This document shows, piece after piece, positions 51,192 to 60,497 of a stretch of DNA of 64,000 nucleotides (the stretch's first letter is position 1; each line of letters begins with the position of its first letter). Position numbers and translations under genes: made by a program. The DNA is from JACADW01 sp963747985 (lineage in GTDB: Bacteria; Acidobacteriota; UBA6911): the NCBI GenBank assembly GCA_963747985.1, contig CAVVHG010000007.1:186001-250000 (forward strand). Reading direction: 5' to 3'. A model generated the notes under the pieces. That model did not search any database and had not been told where the DNA came from. It saw only the letters and a list, made by a program, of their open reading frames with translations.

Positions 51192-52169
51192 TCAGATCCT
51201 GGAGAAGCCTCCCTTCATGGCGAGTGCAACTCCTCCCATGATTCCCGCCTGGTTTCCGAGGAGCGACGGCTCGATCCTGATGTCGTCAACCGGAAACATC
51301 CCGACTCGCTCCCGGACAGTCTGCCTGACCGTGTCGAACAGCAGGGGCCCGATAGCGGCGACTCCTCCACCGAGAACGACCAGATCGGGGTGCAGGATTG
51401 TGACCACGTTCGCTGCAGCGATCCCGAGGTAACGTGCGGCCTTCGTGATGGCCTCCCTGGCTGCGAGGTCGCCTGCTTCGGCGGCGGCCGCCATCCCTGA
51501 CGGTGTCACGGCGGATGCATCTCCGCGGACCAGCCGACGCAATTCCGGGGCCTGGCCGCTCAGCAGAAGGCGCACGCCTTCGGCGGCGAGAGCCGGACCG
51601 CTGGCCAGGGTTTCCAGGCAGCCATAATTTCCGCAGCCACAAAGAGGGCCATCAGGCAAAACAGTCTGATGGCCGAGCTCTCCGGCTGCGCCCAAAGGTC
51701 CCAGGCGCAACCTCCCGTCGATAACGATTCCACCGCCGATGCCCGTGCCCAGGGCGAAAAATGCCATCGTTCGGCATGAGCGCCCGTGGCCGAAAACGAG
51801 CTCTCCCAGGGTTGCCATGCGGACGTCGTTGAGCAGGTAGACCGGGCACCCGACCTCGGGCGCCAGCGTTTCGGCCACCGGGACGCCTCGCCAGTGCGTA
51901 GGGAAGTTGGGAAGAAATCTCGTCGAACCGCTCTCCAGATCCGCCAGGCCCGGAACCCCCATGCCGAGCGCTGCGGGTTCCGTGCCGATCTCCGCCGTGA
52001 GGCCGCGGATCAATTCCGTGATGCGCTTCAAGACCGCCGCGGGGCCCTCATGTGATCGGGTAAGCACTCTCCCCGAGCACAGGAACCGGCCGTCCGACCG
52101 AGCCAGCGCGCACTCTATGTTCGTGCCGCCCAGATCGACGCCGGCGTAGACGGCCTCATTTCCACTCAT
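51192..52169 (-). CDS. ROK-family glucokinase-type sugar kinase, intact zinc motif
   Basis: 325 aa. YAGVDLGGTNIECALA binds phosphate; GMGVPGLADLESG and LNDVRMATLGELVFGHG follow; the zinc site is complete (His in GELGHQTV and Cys residues in CGCGNYGCLE). It should phosphorylate glucose or a related hexose with ATP. Two ROK genes occur in this window; this one keeps the normal metal motif. It lies upstream of deoC and divergently to the nucleoside hydrolase, so the locus is about sugar and nucleoside salvage. The ATG at 52169 gives the standard N-terminus. Confidence 0.92.
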   Translation of the reverse strand: MSGNEAVYAGVDLGGTNIECALARSDGRFLCSGRVLTRSHEGPAAVLKRITELIRGLTAEIGTEPAALGMGVPGLADLESGSTRFLPNFPTHWRGVPVAETLAPEVGCPVYLLNDVRMATLGELVFGHGRSCRTMAFFALGTGIGGGIVIDGRLRLGPLGAAGELGHQTVLPDGPLCGCGNYGCLETLASGPALAAEGVRLLLSGQAPELRRLVRGDASAVTPSGMAAAAEAGDLAAREAITKAARYLGIAAANVVTILHPDLVVLGGGVAAIGPLLFDTVRQTVRERVGMFPVDDIRIEPSLLGNQAGIMGGVALAMKGGFSRI

Positions 52170-52304
52170 GGGATGTACATTATCACGATCCGCGCTGAGC
52201 CGAAGCCGGGATTAAAGCGACGATGGGTGCCTTTCTACGCTTGCCGCGGACTGCGGGCTGGACTATCGTAAACGATGATTCCGGAGAGAAATGAGGCTCT
52301 TGGT

Positions 52305-53309
52305 ATGACTCGAGGCGCTGCCAGAGGTGTGATCCTTGCCTTACTGCTGCTGTTTACTGTCCGGTCAGTTGATCCTGCGTACGGCGACCGCCTGGAGCAA
52401 GCGGGCAAGCCGAAGGGTCCGGGCATACCCGTGATTCTCGATACGGATATCGGCACCGACATCGACGACACGTGGGCACTGGCCCTGCTTTTGTCCCTCC
52501 CCGAGTTGGACCTCAAACTGGTCGTTACGGATTACGGCGACACGGTCACGCGCGCCCGGGTGGTGGCGAAGCTCCTGCAGGCTTCGGGGAGAACGGACAT
52601 CCCCGTTGGCATCGGCATGCGCGGGAAACCGGTTCCTGTGCCGCAGAAAGAGTGGGTCGGCGACTACGATCTCGCTCGCTATCCCGGCGTCGTCTACCAG
52701 GATGGAGTCTCGGCCCTGATCGATTTGATCATGAAGTCGCCGGAGAAGGTGACCCTCATTGTGATCGGGCCGGCGCCCAACATCAGGGAGGCTCTCAAGC
52801 GGCAACCGGCGATTGCAGGCAAGGCTCGGGTGTTCGCAATGAGCGGCAGTGTCGACATGGGTTATGATGGCAACCCACAGCCCTCTGCCGAGTACAACGT
52901 CAAGGAGGATCCGGTTGCGACCCGCGCGATGTACGAGGCCGGCTGGGAAGTGACGATCGCTCCGCTGGATACGGCGGGCACGATCCGGCTCGAAGGAAGC
53001 CTCTATCAGCAAATCCTCGCCTGCCGGAAAACCGTTATCCGCGCGCTGGTCGAAAACTACCGCGCCTGGGCAAAGAACATCGATTGGACCCGCGCGGATC
53101 CGGATCGGCAGAGTTCGACTCTCTTTGACCCGCTCGCGGTCGCCCTCGTTGGATGGCCCGGTTACTGCGTGGTTGAACCGGTGCCGCTCGAAGTGACTGA
53201 CGACGGTTTCACCCGGAGGAAACCGGCGGCAAAACAGATCCGCGCGGCCCTGCGATGGAAGGACCGCGAGGGCTTTGAGAATTGGCTGGTTACAAGACTT
53301 ACCAGGTAG
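52305..53309 (+). CDS. Secreted inosine/uridine-preferring nucleoside hydrolase
   Basis: 334 aa with a signal peptide (GVILALLLLFTVRSVDPAYG). The calcium-binding motif VILDTDIGTDIDDTWAL is complete; the second site lies in FAMSGSVDMGYDGNPQPSAEYNV and the last Asp in LFDPLAVAL. It splits ribonucleosides into base and ribose outside the cytoplasm. ATG at 52305 is preferred because GAGG lies eight bases upstream; the ATG at 52275 has no ribosome site. It precedes gnd by 53 nt and may share its promoter. Confidence 0.9.
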   Translation: MTRGAARGVILALLLLFTVRSVDPAYGDRLEQAGKPKGPGIPVILDTDIGTDIDDTWALALLLSLPELDLKLVVTDYGDTVTRARVVAKLLQASGRTDIPVGIGMRGKPVPVPQKEWVGDYDLARYPGVVYQDGVSALIDLIMKSPEKVTLIVIGPAPNIREALKRQPAIAGKARVFAMSGSVDMGYDGNPQPSAEYNVKEDPVATRAMYEAGWEVTIAPLDTAGTIRLEGSLYQQILACRKTVIRALVENYRAWAKNIDWTRADPDRQSSTLFDPLAVALVGWPGYCVVEPVPLEVTDDGFTRRKPAAKQIRAALRWKDREGFENWLVTRLTR

Positions 53310-53362
53310 ACCTATTTCACTCCAGGAACATCGGGATCCCGGCATCGAAAGGAGAAGATACA

Positions 53363-54820
53363 GTGGACAAGAAAGGCGACATCGCACTCATCGGCCTGGC
53401 CGTCATGGGCCAGAACCTTATCCTCAACATGAACGATCACGGCTACACGGTGGTGGCGTTCAACCGTACCGTATCCAAGGTGGATGAGTTTCTGAAGGGC
53501 GCAGCCAGGGGGAGGAACACCATACTGGGGGCCCACTCCCTGGAGGAAATGATCGGGCTGCTCAAGAAGCCGAGGAAAGTGATGCTCATGGTCAAGGCGG
53601 GAAAGGCAGTCGACGAATTCATCGAGCTGTTGCTGCCTCATCTCGATGCGGGCGATCTGATTATCGACGGCGGCAATTCGCACTTCCCCGACACGATTCG
53701 CCGGACGAAATACCTGGCTGGGAAGGGAATTCTATATATCGGGACCGGGGTGTCCGGCGGCGAGGAAGGTGCGCGGCACGGCCCCTCAATCATGCCGGGG
53801 GGGAATCCTGCGGCCTGGCCGCTTGTCAAAGGTATCTTCCAGTCGATCGCCGCGAAGACCGCCGACGGTGAGCCTTGCTGCGACTGGGTCGGAGAGGACG
53901 GCGCCGGCCACTATGTCAAGATGACCCATAACGGGATCGAATACGGCGACATGCAGCTTATTTGCGAAGCCTACCAGTTGATGCGCGACGGGCTGGGGTT
54001 GACAAACCAGGAGATGCACAACGTCTTTGCCGAGTGGAACAAGGGTGAGCTCGACAGCTATCTGATCGAGATCACGGCCGACATCCTCGGCTACCGGGAC
54101 GAGAGCGGCACCCATGTCGTCGACCTGATCCTGGACTCGGCGGGTCAGAAAGGGACCGGGAAGTGGACCGGCATCAACTCCCTGGAACTGGGGGTGCCGG
54201 TCACGCTGATCGCGGAGGCCGTGTACGCCCGTTGCCTGTCGGCGCTCAAGGACGAACGGGTCACGGCTTCGAAGCTGCTCAAGGAATCCCCGGCGGTGTT
54301 TCAGGGAGATAAGCAGGCCTTTGTCGAGGACATCCGGAAGGCTTTGCTGGCCTCGAAGATCGTTTCCTACGCCCAGGGCTTCATGCTGATGCGGGAGGCC
54401 GCCAAAGAGTACGGCTGGAATCTGAATTACGGGGGCGTGGCGCTGATGTGGCGGGGCGGGTGCATCATTCGATCGGTTTTCCTCGGCAAGATAAAGCAGG
54501 CCTACGACAGGAATCCCGCGCTTAACAACCTCCTCCTGGATGATTACTTCCGCGGGATCATCGAATCCTGCCGGTCTTCATGGCGCCGTGTTGTGGCAAA
54601 GGCGGTCGAACTCGGCATCCCGATGCCTGCCATTTCGACGGCCCTGGCCTTTTACGACGGTTACCGTTGTGCAAGGCTCCCGGCCAACCTGTTGCAGGCG
54701 CAGCGGGACTATTTCGGTGCGCATACCTACGAACGGGTTGACAGGGCGCGCGGCGAGTTTTTCCACACCAACTGGACCGGGACAGGAGGCAGCGTTTCAG
54801 CCAGTAGTTACACCGTCTGA
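53363..54820 (+). CDS. gnd: 6-phosphogluconate dehydrogenase (decarboxylating)
   Basis: 485 aa, normal long-form length. It oxidises 6-phosphogluconate to ribulose-5-phosphate, CO2 and NAD(P)H. NADP-binding start ALIGLAVMGQNLILNMNDHG, substrate motif GVSGGEEGARHGPSIMPGG, catalytic VKMTHNGIEYGDMQL (Lys and Glu), and C-terminal IIRSVFLGKI, AISTALAFYDGYR. A GTG at 53363 with AAAGGAG nine bases upstream is the start. A textbook terminator lies 170 bp downstream. With deoC and the nucleoside hydrolase it forms a pentose block. Confidence 0.96.
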   Translation: MDKKGDIALIGLAVMGQNLILNMNDHGYTVVAFNRTVSKVDEFLKGAARGRNTILGAHSLEEMIGLLKKPRKVMLMVKAGKAVDEFIELLLPHLDAGDLIIDGGNSHFPDTIRRTKYLAGKGILYIGTGVSGGEEGARHGPSIMPGGNPAAWPLVKGIFQSIAAKTADGEPCCDWVGEDGAGHYVKMTHNGIEYGDMQLICEAYQLMRDGLGLTNQEMHNVFAEWNKGELDSYLIEITADILGYRDESGTHVVDLILDSAGQKGTGKWTGINSLELGVPVTLIAEAVYARCLSALKDERVTASKLLKESPAVFQGDKQAFVEDIRKALLASKIVSYAQGFMLMREAAKEYGWNLNYGGVALMWRGGCIIRSVFLGKIKQAYDRNPALNNLLLDDYFRGIIESCRSSWRRVVAKAVELGIPMPAISTALAFYDGYRCARLPANLLQAQRDYFGAHTYERVDRARGEFFHTNWTGTGGSVSASSYTV

Positions 54821-54989
54821 CCGGTTCGAACCTGATATCCCGGAGACCCTGGAACTCCAGGCGGTCGGTGTGTCTCCGGCCGCCCGTCCGTTGTTATTGC
54901 TTCAGTTATTGGCACTTGCCGCCGATAAGCAATCCAGGGCAGTCGAGGACGCCCCGGCTGACGGGTTTTGTGAGGGGAACCCGCCGACC

Positions 54990-55020
54990 GGGCACTCTTT
55001 CGAGACTGCCCTCTTTTTTT
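54990..55020 (+). terminator. Rho-independent terminator of gnd
   Basis: GGGCA (54990-54994) pairs with TGCCC (55007-55011), TCT with AGA around the TTCG tetraloop, and TCTTTTTTT follows. The clearest terminator in the window. Confidence 0.85.
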
Positions 55021-55123
55021 CCACGACGGCTCAGCAGGGCGGGCATTCCCGATTCTGACCCGCTGGAGTCCCCTGCCCGCCAGCCCGCTCCGCCGTCGGT
55101 CGCGTTGGGGCAGGGAGTTTCCC

Positions 55124-55153
55124 TTGACAGCATTCGAGATGGCTTATTAAGAT
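55124..55153 (+). promoter_or_regulatory. Sigma-70 promoter of the RsbW-like/STAS operon
   Basis: Perfect -35 TTGACA (55124-55129), 18-nt spacer, TAAGAT (55148-55153). It is 63 bp upstream of the RsbW-like start. Confidence 0.55.
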
Positions 55154-55215
55154 GTCGCGCGGCGTTTGCAGCTGCGCCCTAATGCCTTGTTCGACCGTTT
55201 ATTCCGATACCGCGG

Positions 55216-55644
55216 ATGGTTACAACAGAGAATACCATAGAGGTCAGCATCGGGAGCGCGCTGGAATATCTGGATCTTGTCCAGCTGGTCACGGATTGCA
55301 TCACCAGATTTATGGGATTTGACGAAGACTCCTCTCACTGGATAGGCATGTCCGTGCGCGAATCGGTCACTAACGCCATACAGCACGGGAACAAGCTGGA
55401 TCAGAACAAGAAAGTGGACATCAGGTTCGAGGTGTCGCCGGAACAGCTGGATGTCTATGTTACGGACCAGGGCAACGGCTTCCGCATTGAAGATCTGCCC
55501 AGCCCCCTCGATCCGGAGAACCTGCTAAAACCCAGTGGACGTGGTATCTTTTACATCCGATCCTTCATGGATTCTGTGGAGTTCCGGCAGCTCTCTCGGG
55601 GAGGTATGGAAGTCCACATGGTAAAGAGGGTATCTTCCAACTAA
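55216..55644 (+). CDS. RsbW-like anti-sigma/serine kinase ATPase
   Basis: 142 aa with the GHKL ATP-binding fold: N-box ESVTNAIQHGNKLD, G1 VTDQGNGFRIED and G2 PSGRGIFYIRSFMD. Such proteins either bind a sigma factor or phosphorylate a STAS partner; the partner follows ten bases later. No sigma factor gene is in the window, so the target may lie elsewhere or be another protein. The ATG at 55216 follows a short leader with a good promoter. Confidence 0.9.
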   Translation: MVTTENTIEVSIGSALEYLDLVQLVTDCITRFMGFDEDSSHWIGMSVRESVTNAIQHGNKLDQNKKVDIRFEVSPEQLDVYVTDQGNGFRIEDLPSPLDPENLLKPSGRGIFYIRSFMDSVEFRQLSRGGMEVHMVKRVSSN

Positions 55645-55654
55645 GGAGACTAAT

Positions 55655-55990
55655 ATGAAGATTGAGACTCGCACCGTAGGGGATGTGCACATTCTGGATT
55701 GCAGCGGCAAGATCACGCTCGGCGAAGGGACCATGGCCGTAAGGAACACGGTCCGGGATGTGCTGAAGACTGGAGGGAAGAAGATAATCCTGAACCTGTC
55801 AGATGTGAATTACATAGACAGCTCCGGAATCGGTGAGCTGGTAAGCTCCTACACCACCGTTACGAATCAGGGCGGAAAGCTGAAGCTCCTCAACCTGACC
55901 AAGAAGATCCAGGAGCTGCTGGCGATCACCAAGCTGCTCACCGTCTTCTCGGTCTATGACAACGAGCAGCAGGCCATTTCAAGCTTCTAG
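55655..55990 (+). CDS. STAS-domain anti-sigma factor antagonist
   Basis: 111 aa, SpoIIAA/RsbV type: VGDVHILDCSGKITLGEG opens the fold and VNYIDSSGIGELVSSY holds the Ser that partner kinases phosphorylate. When unphosphorylated it would bind the RsbW-like protein encoded upstream, releasing its target. AAGGAG precedes the ATG. The stop overlaps the end of rseP on the other strand by four bases. Confidence 0.93.
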   Translation: MKIETRTVGDVHILDCSGKITLGEGTMAVRNTVRDVLKTGGKKIILNLSDVNYIDSSGIGELVSSYTTVTNQGGKLKLLNLTKKIQELLAITKLLTVFSVYDNEQQAISSF

Positions 55991-57363
55991 CGGAAGAATT
56001 TGTCCAGCATCACGACCTTCGACAGGTCGTTGATTACCGCGAATCCCATGAGGAGGATCAGGAAGACGAATCCCACCTGAACGATCTTTTCCTTCAGCGC
56101 TATGCTGAGATCCCGCCGGATCAGGCTCTCGACCGCGAGAAGCGCGATCACGCCCCCGTCCAGGATGGGGATCGGCAGCAGGTTGAAGACTCCGAGTTGG
56201 AGACTGATAAGCGCGAGGAAGCTGAGGAAAACACGGACGCTGCCCGTACGGGCAGCGTCCCCTGAAATGCGAGCGATTTCCAGAGGACCGGAAATCGTCT
56301 TGACCGACGCGGATCCGGTGAAGATCCGACCCACAATCCTGAAAGTGAGTGCCGCCAGTTCATAGTTGTGCCGGGCGGATTCACGGACAGCCCCGAGCAC
56401 TCCGAATTTCTCCAGGTCAGACGGGACCTCAGGGGTAAACCCTATCAGGACCCGACCTTCGGCTTCCTCGGGGACAATCCTGAGTTCGACCTTTTCGCCG
56501 GGCGGGCGAGCCTGCCCGGGATTCAGTCCCTCTCCCCGTTTCGGCTCCTTGGGCCGCCAGACATCAAAGGTCAGCGGAATGCCTTTGCTGGCCGAGATCA
56601 AGTTCAGCATGCCGTCATAGGATTGCGCCAACCTGCCATTTCCCCGCACGGAGACGATTTGGTCGCCGGGCAGAAGGCCGGCTTTCTTAGCCGGAGAATC
56701 CGGGCTGACAAGCGCTACAACGGTCGTGGAAAGCGTGAACTTGATGCCCAGCGCGAAGGGCGTGACCGGGGCGGCGGCCGGCGCGTCAAGTTTCAGGGCG
56801 ACGCGTTCCCCACCCCTCTGGGCCACGATCTCCAAGGCGTCTTTGGGGGCTGTCGCGAGGGCGATCTCCATGTCTTCCCAGGTGGAAACCGGTGTTCCGT
56901 GCACCGAGACGATCTGGTCGCCCGACTGCAGCCCGGCGCGCTGGGCGATCGAGCCCGCAGCCACGGGACCTATGACTGCCGGCCCCTTGAGATATCGCGG
57001 TACCTGGACCCCTTCCATGTAGGAGAAACTGACAATGAAGACAGCAAGCAGGATGTTCATCACCGGCCCAGCAAGCGCGACCAGGAAACGGTGCCATTTG
57101 GGGTGTGAAAGGAACTCATCCGGCGCACCCTGGCGTTCCTCTCCGAACGCCTCGCCTGCCATCTTCACGTAGCCACCCACAGGGATGGGGCTCACGCGAT
57201 ATTCGGTTCCGCCGCGGGTGAAGCCCACCAGCCTGGGTCCAAAACCGATGGAAAAAACGAGCACTCTTATCTTGAGCAGCTTGGCCATGGCAAAGTGGCC
57301 AAACTCGTGGATGGTGATGGTAATCCCCAGCACCACTATGAATGCGACAACTGTGAGTATCAT
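55987..57363 (-). CDS. rseP: RIP metalloprotease RseP (S2P family)
   Basis: 458 aa. HEFGHFAMAKLL in the first helix gives the zinc His and Glu; NLLPIPILDGGVIAL near the end supplies the third ligand (Asp). Two PDZ domains lie between (VIGPVAAGSIAQRAGLQSGD; SPDSPAKKAGLLPGD). It cuts membrane-bound anti-sigma or signal peptides within the membrane. The gene follows dxr by 102 nt on the same strand, the usual neighbourhood (dxr, rseP). Confidence 0.96.
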   Translation of the reverse strand: MILTVVAFIVVLGITITIHEFGHFAMAKLLKIRVLVFSIGFGPRLVGFTRGGTEYRVSPIPVGGYVKMAGEAFGEERQGAPDEFLSHPKWHRFLVALAGPVMNILLAVFIVSFSYMEGVQVPRYLKGPAVIGPVAAGSIAQRAGLQSGDQIVSVHGTPVSTWEDMEIALATAPKDALEIVAQRGGERVALKLDAPAAAPVTPFALGIKFTLSTTVVALVSPDSPAKKAGLLPGDQIVSVRGNGRLAQSYDGMLNLISASKGIPLTFDVWRPKEPKRGEGLNPGQARPPGEKVELRIVPEEAEGRVLIGFTPEVPSDLEKFGVLGAVRESARHNYELAALTFRIVGRIFTGSASVKTISGPLEIARISGDAARTGSVRVFLSFLALISLQLGVFNLLPIPILDGGVIALLAVESLIRRDLSIALKEKIVQVGFVFLILLMGFAVINDLSKVVMLDKFFR

Positions 57364-57465
57364 GGGGCTATTTCCCTCTCCATCCTTCCATCATCCATAA
57401 TGATCGCCCAAACTCTCTTCGGGTCCAAGAGCATATCGGCGCAACGGCCTGCGGGTCGCGTGTCG

Positions 57466-58662
57466 TCAGTCATTTGAACTTCCCGCCGTCTGGCAGGCAC
57501 GCCGGGTGAGGCTGGCGGCGCTCTCTCTCGCCCAGGCGTCCGCACGGAACACGGTTTCGAGGTCAGACGCATCCTCTACCTCGTGGCGTTCCAGGACACT
57601 TCCGATAACCGACGCAATCTCGGGAAAGGAGATGAGCCGGTTCAGGAACGCCTCCACGGCGATCTCGTTGGCGGCGTTCAGAACCGCAGGCGCGGTGCCT
57701 CCCCTGCGAAGCGCCTCGTAGCAGAGGCCCAGGCTCCGGAACTTGTCACAATCAGGCTCCAGGAACTCGAGGCGTGCGAGCTGGCGCAGGTCGAGCGACG
57801 GGAGCGTGCAGGCCCAGCGCTCCGGATAGGTCAGGGCATATTGAATGGCAATTCTCATGTCGGTGGGGCCCAGCTGCGCGAGAACCGATCCGTCCACGAA
57901 CTCGACCATCGAGTGAACGACGCTCTGCGGATGGACGGCCACGCCGATCTCGTCCGCAGTGACGCCGAAGAGCCAGGCAGCCTCGATGACTTCGAGCCCC
58001 TTGTTCATGAGTGTGGCAGAGTCGATGGTGATCTTCCGTCCCATGCGCCAGGTCGGATGCTTCAGTGCCTGTTCCGGGGTCACGAAGCGCAGTTTTTCGG
58101 CGGGCGTCTCGCGGAACGGGCCGCCGGATGCGGTGAGAATCAGGCGTCGTACCTCGCTCCTTTTTCCTCCCCTCAGGCACTGGTGAATCGCGTTGTGCTC
58201 GCTGTCGACGGGTAGGATTTGCACGCCCTTCTCGCGGGCTTTGGACATCATCAGCTGTCCCGCTACGACCATCGTTTCCTTGTTGGCCAGGGCGATGTCC
58301 TTGCCGCATTCGAGTGCTCTGTAGGCAGGCAGGAGGCCGGCCGCTCCCGTGATTGCCGAGAGGACCATGGCTGCCTCCGGGTGGCACGAAACCTCGACGC
58401 AGCCCTCCGCGCCGTAGACGAAACGGGTCCGCCCCATCCGATATCCGCGCCGGCGGAGGAGAGACTGCAGTTCCAGGCAGCCCTTCTCGCTGCCGCTGGA
58501 TACAATCTCCGGCTGTACCGCCTCGACCTGGTCTGCCAGCAGAGCGATGTTCTTGCCGCCGCTCAGACCGACCACCCGGAAGGCATGGGGGAAGGCCGAG
58601 ACAACGCGAAGGGTGCTGGTTCCGATGGACCCGGTCGAGCCCAGGACCGAAATGAATTTCAT
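57466..58662 (-). CDS. dxr: 1-deoxy-D-xylulose-5-phosphate reductoisomerase
   Basis: 398 aa. It converts DXP to 2-C-methyl-D-erythritol-4-phosphate, the second step of the non-mevalonate isoprenoid pathway. NADPH-binding start VLGSTGSIGTSTLRVV, metal/substrate motifs LPVDSEHNAIHQCL and TASGGPFRETP, and DSATLMNKGLEVIEA are complete. It lies between cdsA and rseP, the common order uppS, cdsA, dxr, rseP of envelope-lipid genes. A short untranslated gap of 155 nt separates it from cdsA. Confidence 0.97.
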   Translation of the reverse strand: MKFISVLGSTGSIGTSTLRVVSAFPHAFRVVGLSGGKNIALLADQVEAVQPEIVSSGSEKGCLELQSLLRRRGYRMGRTRFVYGAEGCVEVSCHPEAAMVLSAITGAAGLLPAYRALECGKDIALANKETMVVAGQLMMSKAREKGVQILPVDSEHNAIHQCLRGGKRSEVRRLILTASGGPFRETPAEKLRFVTPEQALKHPTWRMGRKITIDSATLMNKGLEVIEAAWLFGVTADEIGVAVHPQSVVHSMVEFVDGSVLAQLGPTDMRIAIQYALTYPERWACTLPSLDLRQLARLEFLEPDCDKFRSLGLCYEALRRGGTAPAVLNAANEIAVEAFLNRLISFPEIASVIGSVLERHEVEDASDLETVFRADAWARESAASLTRRACQTAGSSND

Positions 58663-58817
58663 TGGGTCAAGCCTGTCATACTCGTAAACCGGTGAATACT
58701 ATCGGATTCGGAAGGCCTTGAAAATGCCCAAGTTTGTCGTGCTTGCGTACTCTGCAAAGCCGACAGAGTCACCGTGCGGAGACGCCAGGTGCGCGACGGA
58801 ACACACGCAAGGGACGA

Positions 58818-59636
58818 TCAGTGAAGAATCAGGAGATAAACGTACAGTACCGGGAATGCGAAGAGCAGGCTATCCACGCGGTCCAACACACCGCCGTGCC
58901 CCGGGATCAGGTGGGAGCTGTCTTTGGTTTCCGCAGCCCGTTTCAGGAGCGATTCCGCAAGATCTCCCAGTTGCGCGAACACCCCCACCAGGACGGAAGC
59001 CGCAAGGACATGCAGGCGGGGCAGATCCGTGAGCAGAAAATGCTGGAGGAGAAAGGCTGCGGCGATTCCCCCGAGCAGGCCCGCCACGGCTCCCTCGTTT
59101 GTCTTCTTCGGGCTTATCCGGGGAGAGAAGAGCGTCCTGCCGAATGCCTTTCCGGCGAACATGGCGGCCGTGTCGCCGACCCAGACGACTGCGAGCAGGA
59201 TCAGCGTCCATTTGAGGCCTGCCGCCGCACCGAAATCAAAGCGGATCCGGAGGGCGGGCACGAGTGTCAGGACCAGGTACAGGACGCCGAAGCATGTGGC
59301 CATCATCCCCAGGGTCCGATCCCGCATCGGACCGCGGCTCCACAACGCTCCCAGGAAAGACGCAATGAGAACCGCCGCGAAGACAGCGATCGGATTGAGC
59401 CAATTGAGCCCCAACGCGGCCACCATGATCCAGAGAGCAGGGTACCCGAACCACGGGTGACCTGTAATCCCCATCCGCCGCACCAGGGTGAAGTATTCAT
59501 ACAGGCAGAGGGTTCCTAACAGTCCGAGCGCCAGCAAGAGCAGCCCGGGGCCGGCAAAGACGACCAGGGCGAGGACAAGGGGGACAAGAACCAGGGCCGA
59601 TACGATTCTCAACAGCATGTGTTCAAAGCCCGCCAT
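58818..59636 (-). CDS. cdsA: Phosphatidate cytidylyltransferase
   Basis: 272 aa integral membrane enzyme that makes CDP-diacylglycerol from phosphatidic acid and CTP. About eight helices; the signature lies at the end: SLLKRAAETKDSSHLIPGHGG and VLDRVDSLLFAFP. ATG at 59636 is chosen because it sits 14 nt inside the uppS end, the normal overlap, and starts MAGFEHMLLRIVSAL; the longer frame to 59738 crosses uppS. Confidence 0.95.
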   Translation of the reverse strand: MAGFEHMLLRIVSALVLVPLVLALVVFAGPGLLLLALGLLGTLCLYEYFTLVRRMGITGHPWFGYPALWIMVAALGLNWLNPIAVFAAVLIASFLGALWSRGPMRDRTLGMMATCFGVLYLVLTLVPALRIRFDFGAAAGLKWTLILLAVVWVGDTAAMFAGKAFGRTLFSPRISPKKTNEGAVAGLLGGIAAAFLLQHFLLTDLPRLHVLAASVLVGVFAQLGDLAESLLKRAAETKDSSHLIPGHGGVLDRVDSLLFAFPVLYVYLLILH

Positions 59637-60399
59637 AACGTCGATTCCGCCTCTGGAACTCGACGATGGCCTCGAACAGGTCCTTGCGGCGAAAATCGGG
59701 CCAGAGGGTGGGTGTGATGTAGATCTCGGAATAGGCAATCTGCCAGAGGAGAAAGTTGCTGATACGCATCTCGCCGCTCGTCCGAATCAACAGGTCAGGG
59801 TCCGGTACGCCGGCGGTGTAGAGACAGCCGGAAAGTTGTTCCTCGGTGATGGGATGCTGGTTGGCGTTCCTCCCCCTCTCGAGGAGGATCCGGTTCGTGG
59901 CATCCACCAGCTCTGCCCTGCCGCTGTAATTGAGGGCGACCTGGAGCAGCATCCCGCTGTTGTTGCGCGTCCTCTCGACGGCCTGTGTGAGGACTTTCTG
60001 AACCGAGGGTTCCAGGTCCTGGATTCTGCCGATGACACGGAACTTTACGTTGCTCTCCTGGATGTTCCTGAGCTCGCGACGGACAAACTCCTTCAAGAGG
60101 TTCATGAGCGTCCTGACTTCAGTCCGTGGCCGCTTCCAGTTTTCGACCGAAAAGGCATACAGCGTCAGGACCTCCATACCCAGTTTTGCGGACGTCTCGA
60201 CAACTTCCCGAACGGATTCCATCCCGGCCCGGTGACCGGCGACCCGGGGAAGGTTCCGCAATCCCGCCCACCTTCCGTTGCCGTCCATTATGACCGCGAT
60301 ATGTTTCGGGAGTTTCGCCTGTTCGATGGTTTTGAGCAGGCCGGCTTCCGCGGAACCAGCCTCCACCAGACCCCCCAAGTCGCGCATGGGCCGTATCAT
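59623..60399 (-). CDS. uppS: Isoprenyl transferase (undecaprenyl diphosphate synthase)
   Basis: 258 aa. It builds the C55 lipid carrier for peptidoglycan and O-antigen by cis addition of isopentenyl units. HIAVIMDGNGRWAGLRNLPRVAGH, LTLYAFSVENWKRP and PDLLIRTSGEMRISNFLLWQIAYSE are the family signatures, with the metal Asp in MDGNGR. It overlaps cdsA. The N-terminal MIRPMRDLGGLVEAG lead is longer than usual; an ATG four codons in is possible. Confidence 0.96.
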   Translation of the reverse strand: MIRPMRDLGGLVEAGSAEAGLLKTIEQAKLPKHIAVIMDGNGRWAGLRNLPRVAGHRAGMESVREVVETSAKLGMEVLTLYAFSVENWKRPRTEVRTLMNLLKEFVRRELRNIQESNVKFRVIGRIQDLEPSVQKVLTQAVERTRNNSGMLLQVALNYSGRAELVDATNRILLERGRNANQHPITEEQLSGCLYTAGVPDPDLLIRTSGEMRISNFLLWQIAYSEIYITPTLWPDFRRKDLFEAIVEFQRRNRRYGGL

Positions 60400-60497
60400 A
60401 GCAAAAAATGCCGCCGCCGGCGGGAAGAGGATATCCGGGAAGCTCTATTGTGAAACGGCGCTTCCGTCTGCCCTGCGCCCCTTTCATACCCGCCTGC

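Larger units (their letters stand above)
54821..55215. other. Intergenic region after gnd
   Basis: 395 bp. It holds the gnd terminator (54990-55020) and the promoter of the RsbW-like operon (55124-55153); I see no gene in it. Confidence 0.6.
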
